A stretch of 64,000 nucleotides of DNA from Kordia sp. (GCA_002733415.1 NVVR01000002.1:64001-128000), one strand, 5' to 3'. Counted from the first letter of the stretch, positions 18,118-27,407 are shown. Numbers and translations: made by a program. Notes: generated by a model not told the origin, from the letters alone.

Positions 18118-18423
18118 ATGAAACATATGATGTGTATTGTAATTGGGGTGTTTTTTTCAGTGTTTTCATTTTCTCAGGTTGGAATAGGAACAGTTGCTCC
18201 AAGTTCTGCTGCGGTATTACATTTGAAAACGGCTAATATTGGGATAGTAATGTTTGGCGGCTTCTTATTGCCGATAGTTACAGAAGTGCAACAAGCCTTA
18301 ATTCCTGTAACAGTATCTGATGATGGTTTACTTGTTTTTGTAAAGGATGTAGGAACTGGTAAATGGTGCTTAGATATTTATGATGCAAAACAAGATGTCT
18401 GGAGGAGTATTAAGTGTGTGTAG
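18118..18423 (+). CDS. Secreted protein, copy 2, N-terminal module only
   Basis: 101 residues repeating the signal peptide and first module of the preceding gene (SQVGIGTVAPSSAAVLHLKT, IPVTVSDDG, LDIYDAKQDVWRSIKC) and then stopping two residues after the module's Cys. It starts 3 bases after copy 1 stops. The 190 bases downstream show no clear remnant of the missing second domain. It may be a truncated gene still open, or a genuine single-module protein. Confidence 0.6.
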   Translation: MKHMMCIVIGVFFSVFSFSQVGIGTVAPSSAAVLHLKTANIGIVMFGGFLLPIVTEVQQALIPVTVSDDGLLVFVKDVGTGKWCLDIYDAKQDVWRSIKCV

Positions 18424-18613
18424 TTGTTAGAGCTATGATAAACGAAGTAATACTTTTAACGCTAATTTTCTAATTAATCTTTATATTAAACTTAAAATTA
18501 ATGGGTGCAGAGGTTGTTATGTACTCTGTAGTTACTTGATAGTTATGTTTTACACATATAATTTAAAAGTAGTATATCTATCTCGGTTTTACTAAAATAC
18601 TTATCCCAATAAT

Positions 18614-19400
18614 ATGAAAAAAACAGCTTTTTTACTACTATTATTTTGTGGTATAGTGTTAGCTCAAGTTGGTATTAATACAACTTCTCCAAGTTCACCA
18701 TCCGTCTTACATTTAGAGTCCTTAAATGGACCTGGGACATAAGGTGGTTTTATGCCTCCAGTGGTAAGTTTGACCGAAAGGACTTTGATTTCTGTTACTG
18801 CTACCGATGATGGTTTAGTTATTTTTTGTCAGAAGGAACAACATGTTGCGTGCAAATATATAACTTAACAACTGCCACGTGGGTATATATATATATTGTA
18901 TGCCAATACCTTTTATTGAGTTTGGACAGGATTTAGATGCTAATACTAACTGGTTTTATATGGTAAATCCAAGTCACTATAACACTAACAATGGTGGTGA
19001 TGTAGATATTTGGTTACTGTAAATTCATTAGCAGATATTACAAACATATAAGGTCGCTTTCTTGGGGTTCCAGATTTACCCAATTCATATGGAGGAGGTG
19101 TCTTTTTTATGAAATTTCATTTGATAATGTAGATGTTTCAAATGGAAATAATGTAAAGTATCTTTTGATTATGATGTTTATCGATTTGATGCTGGAGATG
19201 ATTTTCAGTATCAAATATTCTTTGATGATATTGAGAAAAAGTCAGTTTTGTTAGTTGATGGGTTTTCGGGTTTAATGGTTTCTGGCACTGAAATTATAAA
19301 TATTCCTAATGGGACTACAGGTGTTATATTAGTTTTAGGTGTAAAGCAAGAAGGTTCTGGTGATAGGGAAGGGTTCGATAATTTTAGAGTATATGAATAA
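18614..19400 (+). pseudogene. Copy 3 of the secreted family, inactivated
   Basis: ATG at 18614 starts a clean signal peptide and module (AQVGINTTSPSSPSVLHLES), but an in-frame TAA follows within the GGFMPP segment and a frame change occurs near 18825. Further frames carry IYNLTTATWVYIYCMP and GQDLDANTNW, matching copy 1, and the 3' end restores EGFDNFRVYE before the stop at 19400. At least two frameshifts and one nonsense change are needed, so it is a pseudogene of the two-domain type. Confidence 0.8.
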
Positions 19401-20117
19401 TAGGGTTATATATTCTTGAGTATTTCTTTTAGTACTATTGTATTCTAAAGTGGCTGCTCAAATTAGGTGTAGGGACTACACCATCAAGTTCTGCGGTTGT
19501 ATTGCATTTAGAAATAGCAAAATATACAACAGCTTAAGTAGGTTTTTTTTAATGTCAGTGGTAACAGAGTATAAATAAGTTTTAATACAGGTGGTGATAA
19601 AAGAACTAATTCAGGTGATTGACCTGGGGGGTGTATGAGCGATTTATGATGGTATGGAAAATACTGGTAATCAATATATTGATTATGCCAATGCTAATAC
19701 AGGCTGCCAGTTTGAGTTAAATAACACAGGCGGGCCAGTTTAGGTTAACGACGTAAATAGTTGCAAAGCGAGTATGCAGCGTTTTGTTTTTCTGTTGATA
19801 TAGATGCGGCAGGAGTCTTGGGGTATGATCCGGCATCTCATAATACGGATAACACAAACAATACTAACAAATTATGTAAATGTGGAAAATTAAATTGATG
19901 GTAGTGTGTGATCCTTGTAGCAAATTATTGTGGAAACGGTTCTGCGGATTATACTTTAGTTGCGTCAAACCCTCAAAATGGAGCCTGTCCAGTATGATAG
20001 GTTTCGGTTTCAGGATTGAGAGGTACAAACTAATTACGTATTAGGGTTGCTTCAAGCACTAGAGTTGTGAGGGAGTATTTTTATTATGATAATATATTAA
20101 TAGAAGGAGGTAATTAA
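19393..20117 (+). pseudogene. Copy 4 of the secreted family, heavily decayed
   Basis: It begins at an ATG overlapping the end of copy 3. Fragments in different frames read GVGTTPSSSAVVLHLEIAKY, then IYDGMENTGNQYIDYANANTGCQFELNN, later ILVANYCGNGSADYT-like text, and finally EYFYYDNILIEGGN before TAA at 20117. The many stops show longer decay than in copy 3. The middle differs from copy 1, so the ancestral gene probably had a different C-terminal domain. Confidence 0.7.
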
Positions 20118-20138
20118 TATCACTTAAGCATAGAGCAA

Positions 20139-20167
20139 AAAAAACCAGCGCATTGCGCTGGTTTTTT
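20139..20167. terminator. Bidirectional terminator before RNase G
   Basis: AAAACCAGCGCA / TGCGCTGGTTTT with flanking A- and T-runs. It closes the minus-strand rng gene and anything read through the pseudogenes. Confidence 0.85.
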
Positions 20168-20168
20168 A

Positions 20169-21716
20169 CTATCTAATTTTTTTTCCTTTATCATTATAAA
20201 AATGATATTCTAGATATGTGTAAGCATCTCTAGGTAATATTTTAATCCATTTTTTATGCTCTAAAAACCATTTAGAACGGATTGATGGAAATCCTTGTGT
20301 TAAAAAGGCTGCTATAAAAGGGTGTACGTGTAGTACTACTTTTTTAGGTCCTTTATTTAATATTTTGTCAAGTTCAGAAGTTATTTTCTGTATCAATACA
20401 ATTGGAGCTTCAACTTCTGCTCCATTTTTGTCATTAGGATTTTTCTCTAATGTTTTGATTTTTACTTCTGGTCTAACACGTTGTCTAGTTATCTGTATTA
20501 ACCCAAATTTACTCGGGGGTAATATCTTATGTTTAGCTTTATCGGTTGCCATTTGATCTTTCAAATGCTGAAACAATTGTTTTCTGTTTTCAGGACTTGA
20601 CATGTCAATAAAATCGACTACAATAATTCCTCCCATGTCTCTAAGTCTTAATTGTCTTGCAACTTCTGTTGCTGCAATAATATTAACTTCTAGAGCTGTA
20701 CCTTCTTGGCTTTTAGATTTATTAGATCTGTTACCACTGTTTACATCTATTACATGTAATGCTTCGGTATGTTCAATAACTAAATAGGTTCCTTTACTAG
20801 AGGAAACTGTTTGGCCAAACGATGTTTTAATCTGGCGTTCAACCCCGTGTTTTTCAAAAATAGGGGCGTCAGATTGATGTAACTTAACGATTGATTCTTT
20901 CTTTGGTGCAATACGTCGCACCGTTTCTTTAATTTGTCCATAAAGCGCTTTATCATCAACATGTATAGCGGAAAATGAATCGTTAAACAAATCCCTTAAA
21001 ATAGAAGATGTTTTGTTCATTTCGCTTAATACTGTTGAGGGTAGTTCTGCTTTATGTAGTTTTTTGCACATTGCTGTCCATTTGGACAACAAATTTTGCA
21101 TGTCTTTGTCCAGTTCGGCTACTTTTTTGCCTTCCGCTACTGTACGAACGATAACACCAAATCCTTTCGGTTTAATGCTATGAACTAACTTCTTTAAACG
21201 ACTCTTTTCGGCTTTATCTTCAATTTTTTGAGAGATAGAAACACGGTCAGAAAAAGGAACTAAAACGATAAAACGTCCAGCAATTGATAATTCTGAACTT
21301 AATCGAGGTCCTTTTGTAGAAATAGGTTCTTTTACAACTTGTACGAGAATTGATTGATTTGACTTTAAAGCGTCATTGATGCTTCCGTCTTTATCAATTT
21401 CATTCTCAAACGGAAAATTATTCAGATTAAAATCTTTTAATTTACCGGTGCTTACACTTTTTACGAATTTCAGTAAAGAAGGTACTTTTGGTCCTAGATC
21501 GTGATAATGTAAAAAGCCATCTTTTTCATAGCCAACATTTACAAAAGCCGCATTAAGACCAGGCATAGTTTTTCTAATTTTAGCAAGAAATATGTCTCCT
21601 ACATTAAATTGGTTGTCACTATTCTCTTCTTTGTGTAATTCGATTAATTTTCCATCATTTAATAAGGCAAAATCAACTTTTGAGGAACTGGATCTGATAA
21701 TTAATTCTTTGTTCAC
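20169..21716 (-). CDS. rng: Ribonuclease G/E family endoribonuclease
   Basis: 515 residues, the RNase G size, without the long C-terminal scaffold of RNase E. An N-terminal S1 domain (VGDIFLAKIRKTMPGLNAAFVNVG..KDGFLHYHDL) is followed by the catalytic region. GGIIVVDFIDM, around residue 370, holds the first metal-binding Asp, and ITRQRVRP follows. It processes rRNA and decays mRNA in the cytoplasm. It lies downstream of the genes for a 29-residue basic protein and HU. Confidence 0.93.
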   Translation of the reverse strand: MNKELIIRSSSSKVDFALLNDGKLIELHKEENSDNQFNVGDIFLAKIRKTMPGLNAAFVNVGYEKDGFLHYHDLGPKVPSLLKFVKSVSTGKLKDFNLNNFPFENEIDKDGSINDALKSNQSILVQVVKEPISTKGPRLSSELSIAGRFIVLVPFSDRVSISQKIEDKAEKSRLKKLVHSIKPKGFGVIVRTVAEGKKVAELDKDMQNLLSKWTAMCKKLHKAELPSTVLSEMNKTSSILRDLFNDSFSAIHVDDKALYGQIKETVRRIAPKKESIVKLHQSDAPIFEKHGVERQIKTSFGQTVSSSKGTYLVIEHTEALHVIDVNSGNRSNKSKSQEGTALEVNIIAATEVARQLRLRDMGGIIVVDFIDMSSPENRKQLFQHLKDQMATDKAKHKILPPSKFGLIQITRQRVRPEVKIKTLEKNPNDKNGAEVEAPIVLIQKITSELDKILNKGPKKVVLHVHPFIAAFLTQGFPSIRSKWFLEHKKWIKILPRDAYTYLEYHFYNDKGKKIR

Positions 21717-21815
21717 TCTTTAATTAATTTAATCCATACCGTAATTAGTATAGATGGGTACTCTTTTTTTTTACTGTAGTTAAAATGTCTTCAAATTAAC
21801 TACTTAACTTAAAAA

Positions 21816-21846
21816 AGAAAAAGTAGTTTTAAAAACTACTTTTTCT
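21816..21846 (-). terminator. Terminator overlapping the end of the 29-residue gene
   Basis: AGAAAAAGTAGTTTT and its exact complement, one base apart, form a hairpin that includes the stop codon of the small gene. T-rich sequence follows on the minus strand. It separates HU and the small gene from rng. Confidence 0.65.
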
Positions 21847-21925
21847 TGTGACGGTTAGCTCTTCTACGCTTTTTACGCTTGTGCGTAGCTACCTTATGTC
21901 TTTTTCTTTTCTTACCACTTGGCAT
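21836..21925 (-). CDS. 29-residue highly basic protein, AURKAIP1/Cox24-like
   Basis: The frame MPSGKKRKRHKVATHKRKKR, then RRANRHKKK, has 19 Lys or Arg in 29 residues. This matches the short AURKAIP1/Cox24-domain proteins of Bacteroidota, related to mitochondrial ribosomal protein mS38, so it is probably a small ribosomal subunit component (role inferred). It is too short for usual gene callers. It starts 32 bases after the HU gene stops and ends in a hairpin. Confidence 0.85.
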   Translation of the reverse strand: MPSGKKRKRHKVATHKRKKRRRANRHKKK

Positions 21926-21957
21926 AACTTGAAATTTTTTAGATTAATAATTCGTTT

Positions 21958-22248
21958 TTATTTTACTTCTACATTTGTTTTCACACCTTCTAAAAACACT
22001 TTAGCTGGCTTAAATGCAGGAATGTTGTGTGCAGGTATTTTAATTGTAGTATTTTTAGAGATATTTCTCCCAGTTTTTTCAGCTCTAGTTTTAATGATAA
22101 AACTTCCAAAACCTCTTAAATAAACATTGTCACCACTTTCTAATGAGTTTTTCACCTCGTTCATAAAAGATTCAACAGTTGCTTGTACATCACCTTTTTC
22201 TATTCCTAACTTTTCTGAGATTTTAGTTACGATATCTGCTTTTGTCAT
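21958..22248 (-). CDS. HU/IHF-family DNA-binding protein
   Basis: 96 residues. MTKADIVTKISEKLGIEKGDVQATVESFMNEVKNSL is the helical dimer half, and VYLRGFGSFIIKTRAEKTGRNISKNTTIKIPAHNIPAFKPAKV is the beta-arm with the intercalating Pro. It bends and compacts DNA. Bacteroidota carry several HU-like proteins, so hup or ihf cannot be assigned. It heads the HU - basic protein - rng set on the minus strand. Confidence 0.93.
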   Translation of the reverse strand: MTKADIVTKISEKLGIEKGDVQATVESFMNEVKNSLESGDNVYLRGFGSFIIKTRAEKTGRNISKNTTIKIPAHNIPAFKPAKVFLEGVKTNVEVK

Positions 22249-22291
22249 TTCTATTAAATTTATTAAGTCCTTTTGTTAAATTTTAGGTGTG

Positions 22292-22299
22292 CAAATATA
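22292..22299 (-). promoter_or_regulatory. Promoter -7 box of the HU gene
   Basis: Minus-strand TATATTTG followed by C, 44 bases before the HU start. Confidence 0.6.
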
Positions 22300-22380
22300 C
22301 TAATTAATATTCCAAACAAGAATGCTAATTGATTAAAATTTAACCAGATAAAAAATTAATTTAGCCAAATATATAATAAA

Positions 22381-23421
22381 ATGAAAAACTTCACTAATGA
22401 GCTAGTATCGTGGTACTTAAAAAACAAGCGTGATTTACCTTGGCGAAATACCGTGGATCCCTATAAAATATGGTTGTCTGAAATCATGTTGCAGCAGACT
22501 CGTGTTGCGCAAGGATTGCCTTATTATTTAAAATTTGTGAGCGCTTTTCCTTCGGTAATGGGCTTAGCTGAGGCCTCTGAAGAAGAAGTTTTAAAGTTGT
22601 GGCAGGGACTTGGTTATTACTCACGAGCACGAAATTTACATGCAACGGCTAAGTATGTTTCATATGAGTTAAAGGGTGTCTTTCCTGATAATTATAATGA
22701 TTTAAAAAAATTAAAGGGAGTTGGTGATTATACTGCAAGTGCAATAGCTTCCATTTGTTATAAAGAGCCTAAAGCTGTGTTGGACGGTAATGTATTTAGA
22801 GTCTTGGCTAGGTTATACGGTATAGATACGCCAATAAATAGTCCTGCTGGAGTAAAGGTGTTTGCTGAATTATCTCAGCAGTTACTTGATGTAAATAATC
22901 CTGATACGCATAATCAGGCAATTATGGAGTTTGGTGCTAGACATTGCGCGCCAAAAAAACCGCTTTGTGAATCGTGTATCTATAATAGGAGTTGTGTTGC
23001 TTTGAAAAACAATCAAGTTGGCGACTTGCCAGTAAAACTTAAAAAAATAAAAATAAAAAAACGATATTTCAATTACATCGTTCCTATAACTGACAATGGT
23101 TTTACAATATTAAACAAGAGAGCAGAGAAAGGGATCTGGGCTAATTTATATGAGTTTCCTTTAGTAGAGACTATGGGGGTAATTGGAATTAAAGAGTTGA
23201 AGAATGAAATTCATAAATTAGCTGTTTTAGACACTTCTTTTGAGTTAAGTATGTATAATGAGAAAGAAATTGTACATAAATTATCGCATCAACATATTTA
23301 TACAAGGTTTTGGATTGCAACCACTGATAAGCTCATGGAGCCGAAAATATCCTTTTCAGAAATAGAAAAATATCCGGTTCCTGTTTTGATTGCGAACTTT
23401 ATTAATGAGTTCTCGTTTTAA
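22381..23421 (+). CDS. mutY: A/G-specific adenine DNA glycosylase
   Basis: Removes A mispaired with 8-oxoG. 346 residues: LSEIMLQQTRVAQGLPYY with the catalytic Glu, the helix-hairpin-helix LKGVGDYTASAIAS, VLDGNVFRVLAR with the catalytic Asp, and the iron-sulphur loop C-X6-C-X2-C-X5-C (CAPKKPLCESCIYNRSC). A C-terminal NUDT1-like 8-oxoG-reading domain with HKLSHQHIYTRF completes it. In flavobacteria mutY-ssb-gldE is a conserved order, kept here. Confidence 0.96.
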   Translation: MKNFTNELVSWYLKNKRDLPWRNTVDPYKIWLSEIMLQQTRVAQGLPYYLKFVSAFPSVMGLAEASEEEVLKLWQGLGYYSRARNLHATAKYVSYELKGVFPDNYNDLKKLKGVGDYTASAIASICYKEPKAVLDGNVFRVLARLYGIDTPINSPAGVKVFAELSQQLLDVNNPDTHNQAIMEFGARHCAPKKPLCESCIYNRSCVALKNNQVGDLPVKLKKIKIKKRYFNYIVPITDNGFTILNKRAEKGIWANLYEFPLVETMGVIGIKELKNEIHKLAVLDTSFELSMYNEKEIVHKLSHQHIYTRFWIATTDKLMEPKISFSEIEKYPVPVLIANFINEFSF

Positions 23422-23438
23422 ATGAATTAAAATTTCAC

Positions 23439-23574
23439 TATTTTTGATATAAATCAATATCTTCGGTGTAGTACACGAGGTATGAATTAACAAAGAACTT
23501 TTTTCGTTCGAGGCATTCCGATAGCCATCTGGACGGGGAATTAAACCCACTGCTGGGATTAAATTGGTAAAACT
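23439..23574 (+). promoter_or_regulatory. ssb promoter and leader
   Basis: TATTTTTG at 23439-23446 is the likely -7 box, giving a leader of about 125 bases. The part at 23500-23570 is unusually GC-rich for this genome and can form small stems such as CCCA-ctgc-TGGG. No known RNA family is recognised. Confidence 0.45.
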
Positions 23575-24021
23575 ATGAGCACTTTAAATAAAGTAATGTT
23601 AATTGGTAATTTAGGAGATGATGTTAAAATGCATTATTTTGAAGGGGGTAATTGCGTAGGTAGATTTCCGATTGCCACAAGTGAAACTTACACGAGTAAG
23701 CAAACTGGTGAACGTGTTACTAACACGGAATGGCATAACATTGTAATGCGTAATAAAGCTGCTGAAATTTGTGAGAAATATCTTAAAAAAGGAGATAAAA
23801 TATATGTTGAAGGACGTATAAAATCAAGGCAATGGCAGGCAGAGGATGGGACTACTAGGTATTCTACTGAAATTCAAGTGCAAGACTTTACCTTCCTATC
23901 CCCAAAATCTGATGGAGGATCAGGTCAGCAACAGGTTTCAAATACAGGTCAAGGAGCGGTTGTTACACCAAAACAGTCACAACAACCAGCTGCGGATGAT
24001 AATGATGATTTGCCATTTTAA
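23575..24021 (+). CDS. ssb: Single-stranded DNA-binding protein
   Basis: 148 residues: OB fold starting MSTLNKVMLIGNLGDDVKMHY with TEWHNIVMRNKAAEICEKYLKKGDKIYVEGRIKSR, a short Gln-rich linker, and the acidic tip DDNDDLPF that recruits repair and replication partners. It is placed between mutY and gldE as in related genomes. Confidence 0.96.
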   Translation: MSTLNKVMLIGNLGDDVKMHYFEGGNCVGRFPIATSETYTSKQTGERVTNTEWHNIVMRNKAAEICEKYLKKGDKIYVEGRIKSRQWQAEDGTTRYSTEIQVQDFTFLSPKSDGGSGQQQVSNTGQGAVVTPKQSQQPAADDNDDLPF

Positions 24022-24115
24022 CCACACAGTCGGACTAATTTAAATAAAATTAACACTTTTACTATTGCATCTAATATATTATGTAATAGATTATTTAACT
24101 AAATAACACATATAA

Positions 24116-25405
24116 TTGGACCCCAGTATTCCGTTTTTTATTTTATTATTCAATAACAGCTCAGTAATAAGTATTTTAGCTCTAGTGGTTTTATTAGTTT
24201 TTTCTGCGTTAATTTCAGGCTCGGAAGTAGCTTACTTTTCATTAAAACAAACGCAATTAAATGTGGAGTCTAAAACATTTAAGAAAAGGAAGTTGGTGGC
24301 TAAACTATTGTCTAATCCTAAACGTTTATTAGCTACAATACTAGTAGCAAACAATTTCATAAACATTGCAATTGTACTGCTATTTGCATCTTTAAGTCAT
24401 TTATTACTTGCTGATTTATCTGAAGTAACAAGGTTTGTGATTGAGGTAATAGTTGTCACATTTCTAATATTACTTTTTGGAGAAATTTTGCCTAAGGTAT
24501 ATGCGAGTAGAAACAACGAAAAATTTGCTGGATTTATGGCAAAGCCAATAGGTGTGATGCAAAAGGTGCTAAGTATTTTTAGTATTCCGATGCAGGCGGG
24601 AACTACTTTTTTAGAAGATAAATTGACAAAAACAAAGTCAGAAATAAGTATTAGTAAACTATCACAAGCCTTAGAGTTAACTTCGGATGGCGAGACAACA
24701 GACGGAGAGCAAAAAATATTAGATGGGATAGTGTCATTCGGGAATACAGATACAAGACAGGTGATGCGTTCAAGAGTAGATATCTTTGCGTTGAATTCGG
24801 TAACATCATTTTCTGAAGTTCTCCAACTAATTATTAAGGCAGGTTATTCAAGAATTCCTGTTTATGAAGAGACTTTGGATAAGATTGTAGGGATGTTGTA
24901 TGTAAAAGATTTACTTCCGTATTTAGAAAAAAAGGATGTGAAATGGCAAGAGTTAATTCGCGAGCCTTTTTTTGTTCCTGAGAATAAAAAATTGGATGAT
25001 TTGTTAAAAGAATTTCAAGAGAAAAAAGTGCATTTAGCAATTGTTGTTGACGAATATGGTGGTACTTCTGGAGTGGTTACACTAGAAGATATCGTAGAAG
25101 AAATTATTGGGGATATTAATGACGAATTTGATGATGAAAGTCTTGTGTATTCAAAATTAGATGATCATAATTATGTGTTTGAAGGAAAAACGTCTTTAAA
25201 AGATATCTACAGAGTTGTAGATATTGATGAAGAATTGTTTGAAGAGTATAAAGGAGAAGCAGAAACAATAGCAGGTTTTGTGTTAGAGATTTCTGGAGGG
25301 TTTCCTAAAAAGGATGAAAAAATAACCTTTCAAGGATATGCCTTTACGGTAGAGTCGTTAGATAGTAAGAGGATAAGGCAATTGAAATTGACTTTGCCAG
25401 AGTAG
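24116..25405 (+). CDS. gldE: Gliding motility-associated protein GldE
   Basis: 429 residues: about four membrane helices in an N-terminal DUF21/CNNM domain (LVFSALISGSEVAYFSL), a pair of CBS domains around residues 210-330 (YSRIPVYEETLDKIVGMLYVKDLLP; VDEYGGTSGVVTLEDIVEEIIGDI), and a CorC-like C-terminal domain. This is the transporter-like architecture of GldE, which is linked with GldD in gliding and type IX secretion. The start is a TTG at 24116; there is no earlier ATG in frame close by and the protein opens MDPSIPF. gldD, usually next, lies 3.5 kb away here. Confidence 0.9.
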   Translation: MDPSIPFFILLFNNSSVISILALVVLLVFSALISGSEVAYFSLKQTQLNVESKTFKKRKLVAKLLSNPKRLLATILVANNFINIAIVLLFASLSHLLLADLSEVTRFVIEVIVVTFLILLFGEILPKVYASRNNEKFAGFMAKPIGVMQKVLSIFSIPMQAGTTFLEDKLTKTKSEISISKLSQALELTSDGETTDGEQKILDGIVSFGNTDTRQVMRSRVDIFALNSVTSFSEVLQLIIKAGYSRIPVYEETLDKIVGMLYVKDLLPYLEKKDVKWQELIREPFFVPENKKLDDLLKEFQEKKVHLAIVVDEYGGTSGVVTLEDIVEEIIGDINDEFDDESLVYSKLDDHNYVFEGKTSLKDIYRVVDIDEELFEEYKGEAETIAGFVLEISGGFPKKDEKITFQGYAFTVESLDSKRIRQLKLTLPE

Positions 25406-25427
25406 TAGTTTTCGAGTTCATAGCGTG

Positions 25428-25459
25428 TAAAAAACCACCGCACTTACACGGCGGTTTTT
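25428..25459 (+). terminator. Terminator after gldE
   Basis: AAAACCACCGC / GGCGGTTTTT with a loop of about 8 bases, between converging genes. Confidence 0.8.
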
Positions 25460-25509
25460 ATGTACTCCTTAACTTTAAACTGTAAAAGGCTCTTTTCTGA
25501 GTATTAAGT

Positions 25510-27060
25510 TTATTCTTCAGTTAGTGGTTTAATGTACTGATATATATGACTTAAATCTGAAGGTTCTAATCCAGTAGAAGTTTTGCTTGGGTAGTTATTG
25601 TGGCAAGCAAAACAACTTGCGTTATTACCTGGAAAAGGACTTGTACCGTACTGAGCATAAGTTTCCATCGTGCTATTAGCTAATTGGCTAGTCCCGATAG
25701 CGGAACCATCTGTTTTGTCTTCAGAATAACTTTTCCCGGTAGGAGCTACGCCGTCATTTGTCCAAGTGGCACCAATAAAAACATAGTTTTTACGAATGTC
25801 ACCATCAATTAATTTTCCAAGGACACTGTTGTTAATTGAGATTACTTGACTGTTAGAGGCGGCTGGGGTGTTGTTTTCAGGGTTTGGTGTACCAGTATAT
25901 GCAACTCCAAACGCATTGACCATTTTGGTGTTACTACCGCTTATTGTATGGTTAGGGGTGGCTTTTATGTTGTCATTATTGTATTTCATGTGTGACTGAT
26001 TATAAGTTGTGCTAGCACTATTATTGTTTAATAACCAATTATTCCCGGTATCAGCGTTTACTGTTATTTTTTGGTGTTGATTGTTCAGGTATTGATACGA
26101 TAAATTAGGAGCATTGTTTTTATGTTCAAATGTAGCCCATATCATTTCTGGGTGTCCTGCGGCACTTCCAACAACATGCATGCCTATCATGGCTAGCTTT
26201 TTTGGAATATGCTTTCCTGTCGGAGTCCATAGCGTGTTGCTAGTTTTGTTGTATGTAGGTACTTCAGCCTCAATAGTAACATGGTTGCTAAAATCGCTTA
26301 AAGGGTTAACTTCTACCCATGAAGTTTTAATCTCCATAGCTAGTGTATTAGGGCTTTTTAAAGAGATGTTGTTTCTTAAAGTATATGCTTTAATTGCATC
26401 TAATTGAGGCTGTGTGGTAGGGAATTCGTTATCTGGAAATGCATTGTCACTTGCTCCAGTTAAAAATTGAGCATATACATCGTTAACAAAAGTGATGTAG
26501 TATAAAAGAGCTCCATGTTGCGACATTAATGCGTCACCGGTAGCTTGCCCTTCTTCTGTGTCTATGCGGGAGTCTCTTTTTTGTAGACTAGTAGTTGCAC
26601 GAAGTAGCTTTCCTGTTTCATGAGGAATTAAAGTTCTTGAGCCATTAACTTTAGGGGTAACTGTATAGAATTCAGGAGACTCTATAACAATTTTTCTGTT
26701 TTGTATAATGGCTTCGTCATTATATGTTTTTTCATTAAAAGGAGATGTTGTCCAAAGAAACATCTGCTCCGACCACTTGTAGAAGTTACAGTTGTTTTCG
26801 TGTTCAAAAGTAACACTGTTTGCGGGGTTTACGACCCCATTTATAGTAACCTGACCAGTTTTAAACCAATGATTGAAATCAGCTTGGTTAATCATACAGG
26901 AGGGTAAAACATCTGCTGGAAGTTTAGAGTTTATGGGGGTGATAGCTTCCGGATTCTCATTTTCGGTAGCAGGGGTGTATTTTTCTTTTTGCTTACAGGA
27001 ACTCGTAATGATGATTAGAGTTGTAAGTAGTATTCCGAATTTTAAAGTTTGTTTTCTCAT
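25510..27060 (-). CDS. Lipoprotein with a C-terminal c-type haem motif
   Basis: 516 residues: lipoprotein signal with the lipobox Cys at 22 (IIITSSCKQKE), a long beta-rich body with no recognised family, and one CxxCH haem-attachment motif, CFACH at residues 483-487, close to the C-terminus. A final helix-like segment (PSDLSHIYQYIKPL) is typical after such haem motifs. Two further Cys occur at LPSC and NNC in the first fifth. It is probably exported and anchored in the outer or inner membrane; an electron-transfer or oxidoreductase role is inferred. It lies between gldE and pheS, opposite in strand to both, which suggests insertion into the gld locus. Confidence 0.7.
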   Translation of the reverse strand: MRKQTLKFGILLTTLIIITSSCKQKEKYTPATENENPEAITPINSKLPADVLPSCMINQADFNHWFKTGQVTINGVVNPANSVTFEHENNCNFYKWSEQMFLWTTSPFNEKTYNDEAIIQNRKIVIESPEFYTVTPKVNGSRTLIPHETGKLLRATTSLQKRDSRIDTEEGQATGDALMSQHGALLYYITFVNDVYAQFLTGASDNAFPDNEFPTTQPQLDAIKAYTLRNNISLKSPNTLAMEIKTSWVEVNPLSDFSNHVTIEAEVPTYNKTSNTLWTPTGKHIPKKLAMIGMHVVGSAAGHPEMIWATFEHKNNAPNLSYQYLNNQHQKITVNADTGNNWLLNNNSASTTYNQSHMKYNNDNIKATPNHTISGSNTKMVNAFGVAYTGTPNPENNTPAASNSQVISINNSVLGKLIDGDIRKNYVFIGATWTNDGVAPTGKSYSEDKTDGSAIGTSQLANSTMETYAQYGTSPFPGNNASCFACHNNYPSKTSTGLEPSDLSHIYQYIKPLTEE

Positions 27061-27104
27061 CTGTATTGGTGTTTGTGGTTTTTTAATAAGAGTATGGTGT
27101 ATTT

Positions 27105-27112
27105 CAAAAATA
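27105..27112 (-). promoter_or_regulatory. Promoter -7 box of the haem-motif lipoprotein
   Basis: Minus-strand TATTTTTG, 44 bases before the start. The remaining 290 bases up to the next gene hold a second promoter (27380) and nothing else recognised. Confidence 0.55.
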
Positions 27113-27379
27113 GTTTTAAATAACTAGGTAAAATTGCGTGTTTCTACCTGTTTGTAGTGCTTTCAAAAATGAAAAATAATCTTGTAAATTCTTATAAAAA
27201 TGTCTTCAGCACTTAATATTTAGCCATAAAAGCAAAGATTATGAGTATAAGATTATCGGATTAAAGTGGATAGGGTGGAGGTGAGTAATCTTCGTATTGA
27301 TTATTGTTGAAGAATTCTAGTCTTTTATCTGGTCAGGTTAAAAAATTATTAGAAATGAAAAAAGTTGCTAAAATCTCCT

Positions 27380-27387
27380 TATTTTTG
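27380..27387 (+). promoter_or_regulatory. Promoter -7 box of the 118-residue gene and pheS
   Basis: TATTTTTG followed by C, 20 bases before the ATG at 27408. Confidence 0.6.
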
Positions 27388-27407
27388 CAACTTAATTATT
27401 TGATGAT

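Noticed and set aside
23356-23550. Minus-strand frame between mutY and ssb
   Set aside because: It covers the mutY 3' end and the ssb leader; no homology or start signal was seen.
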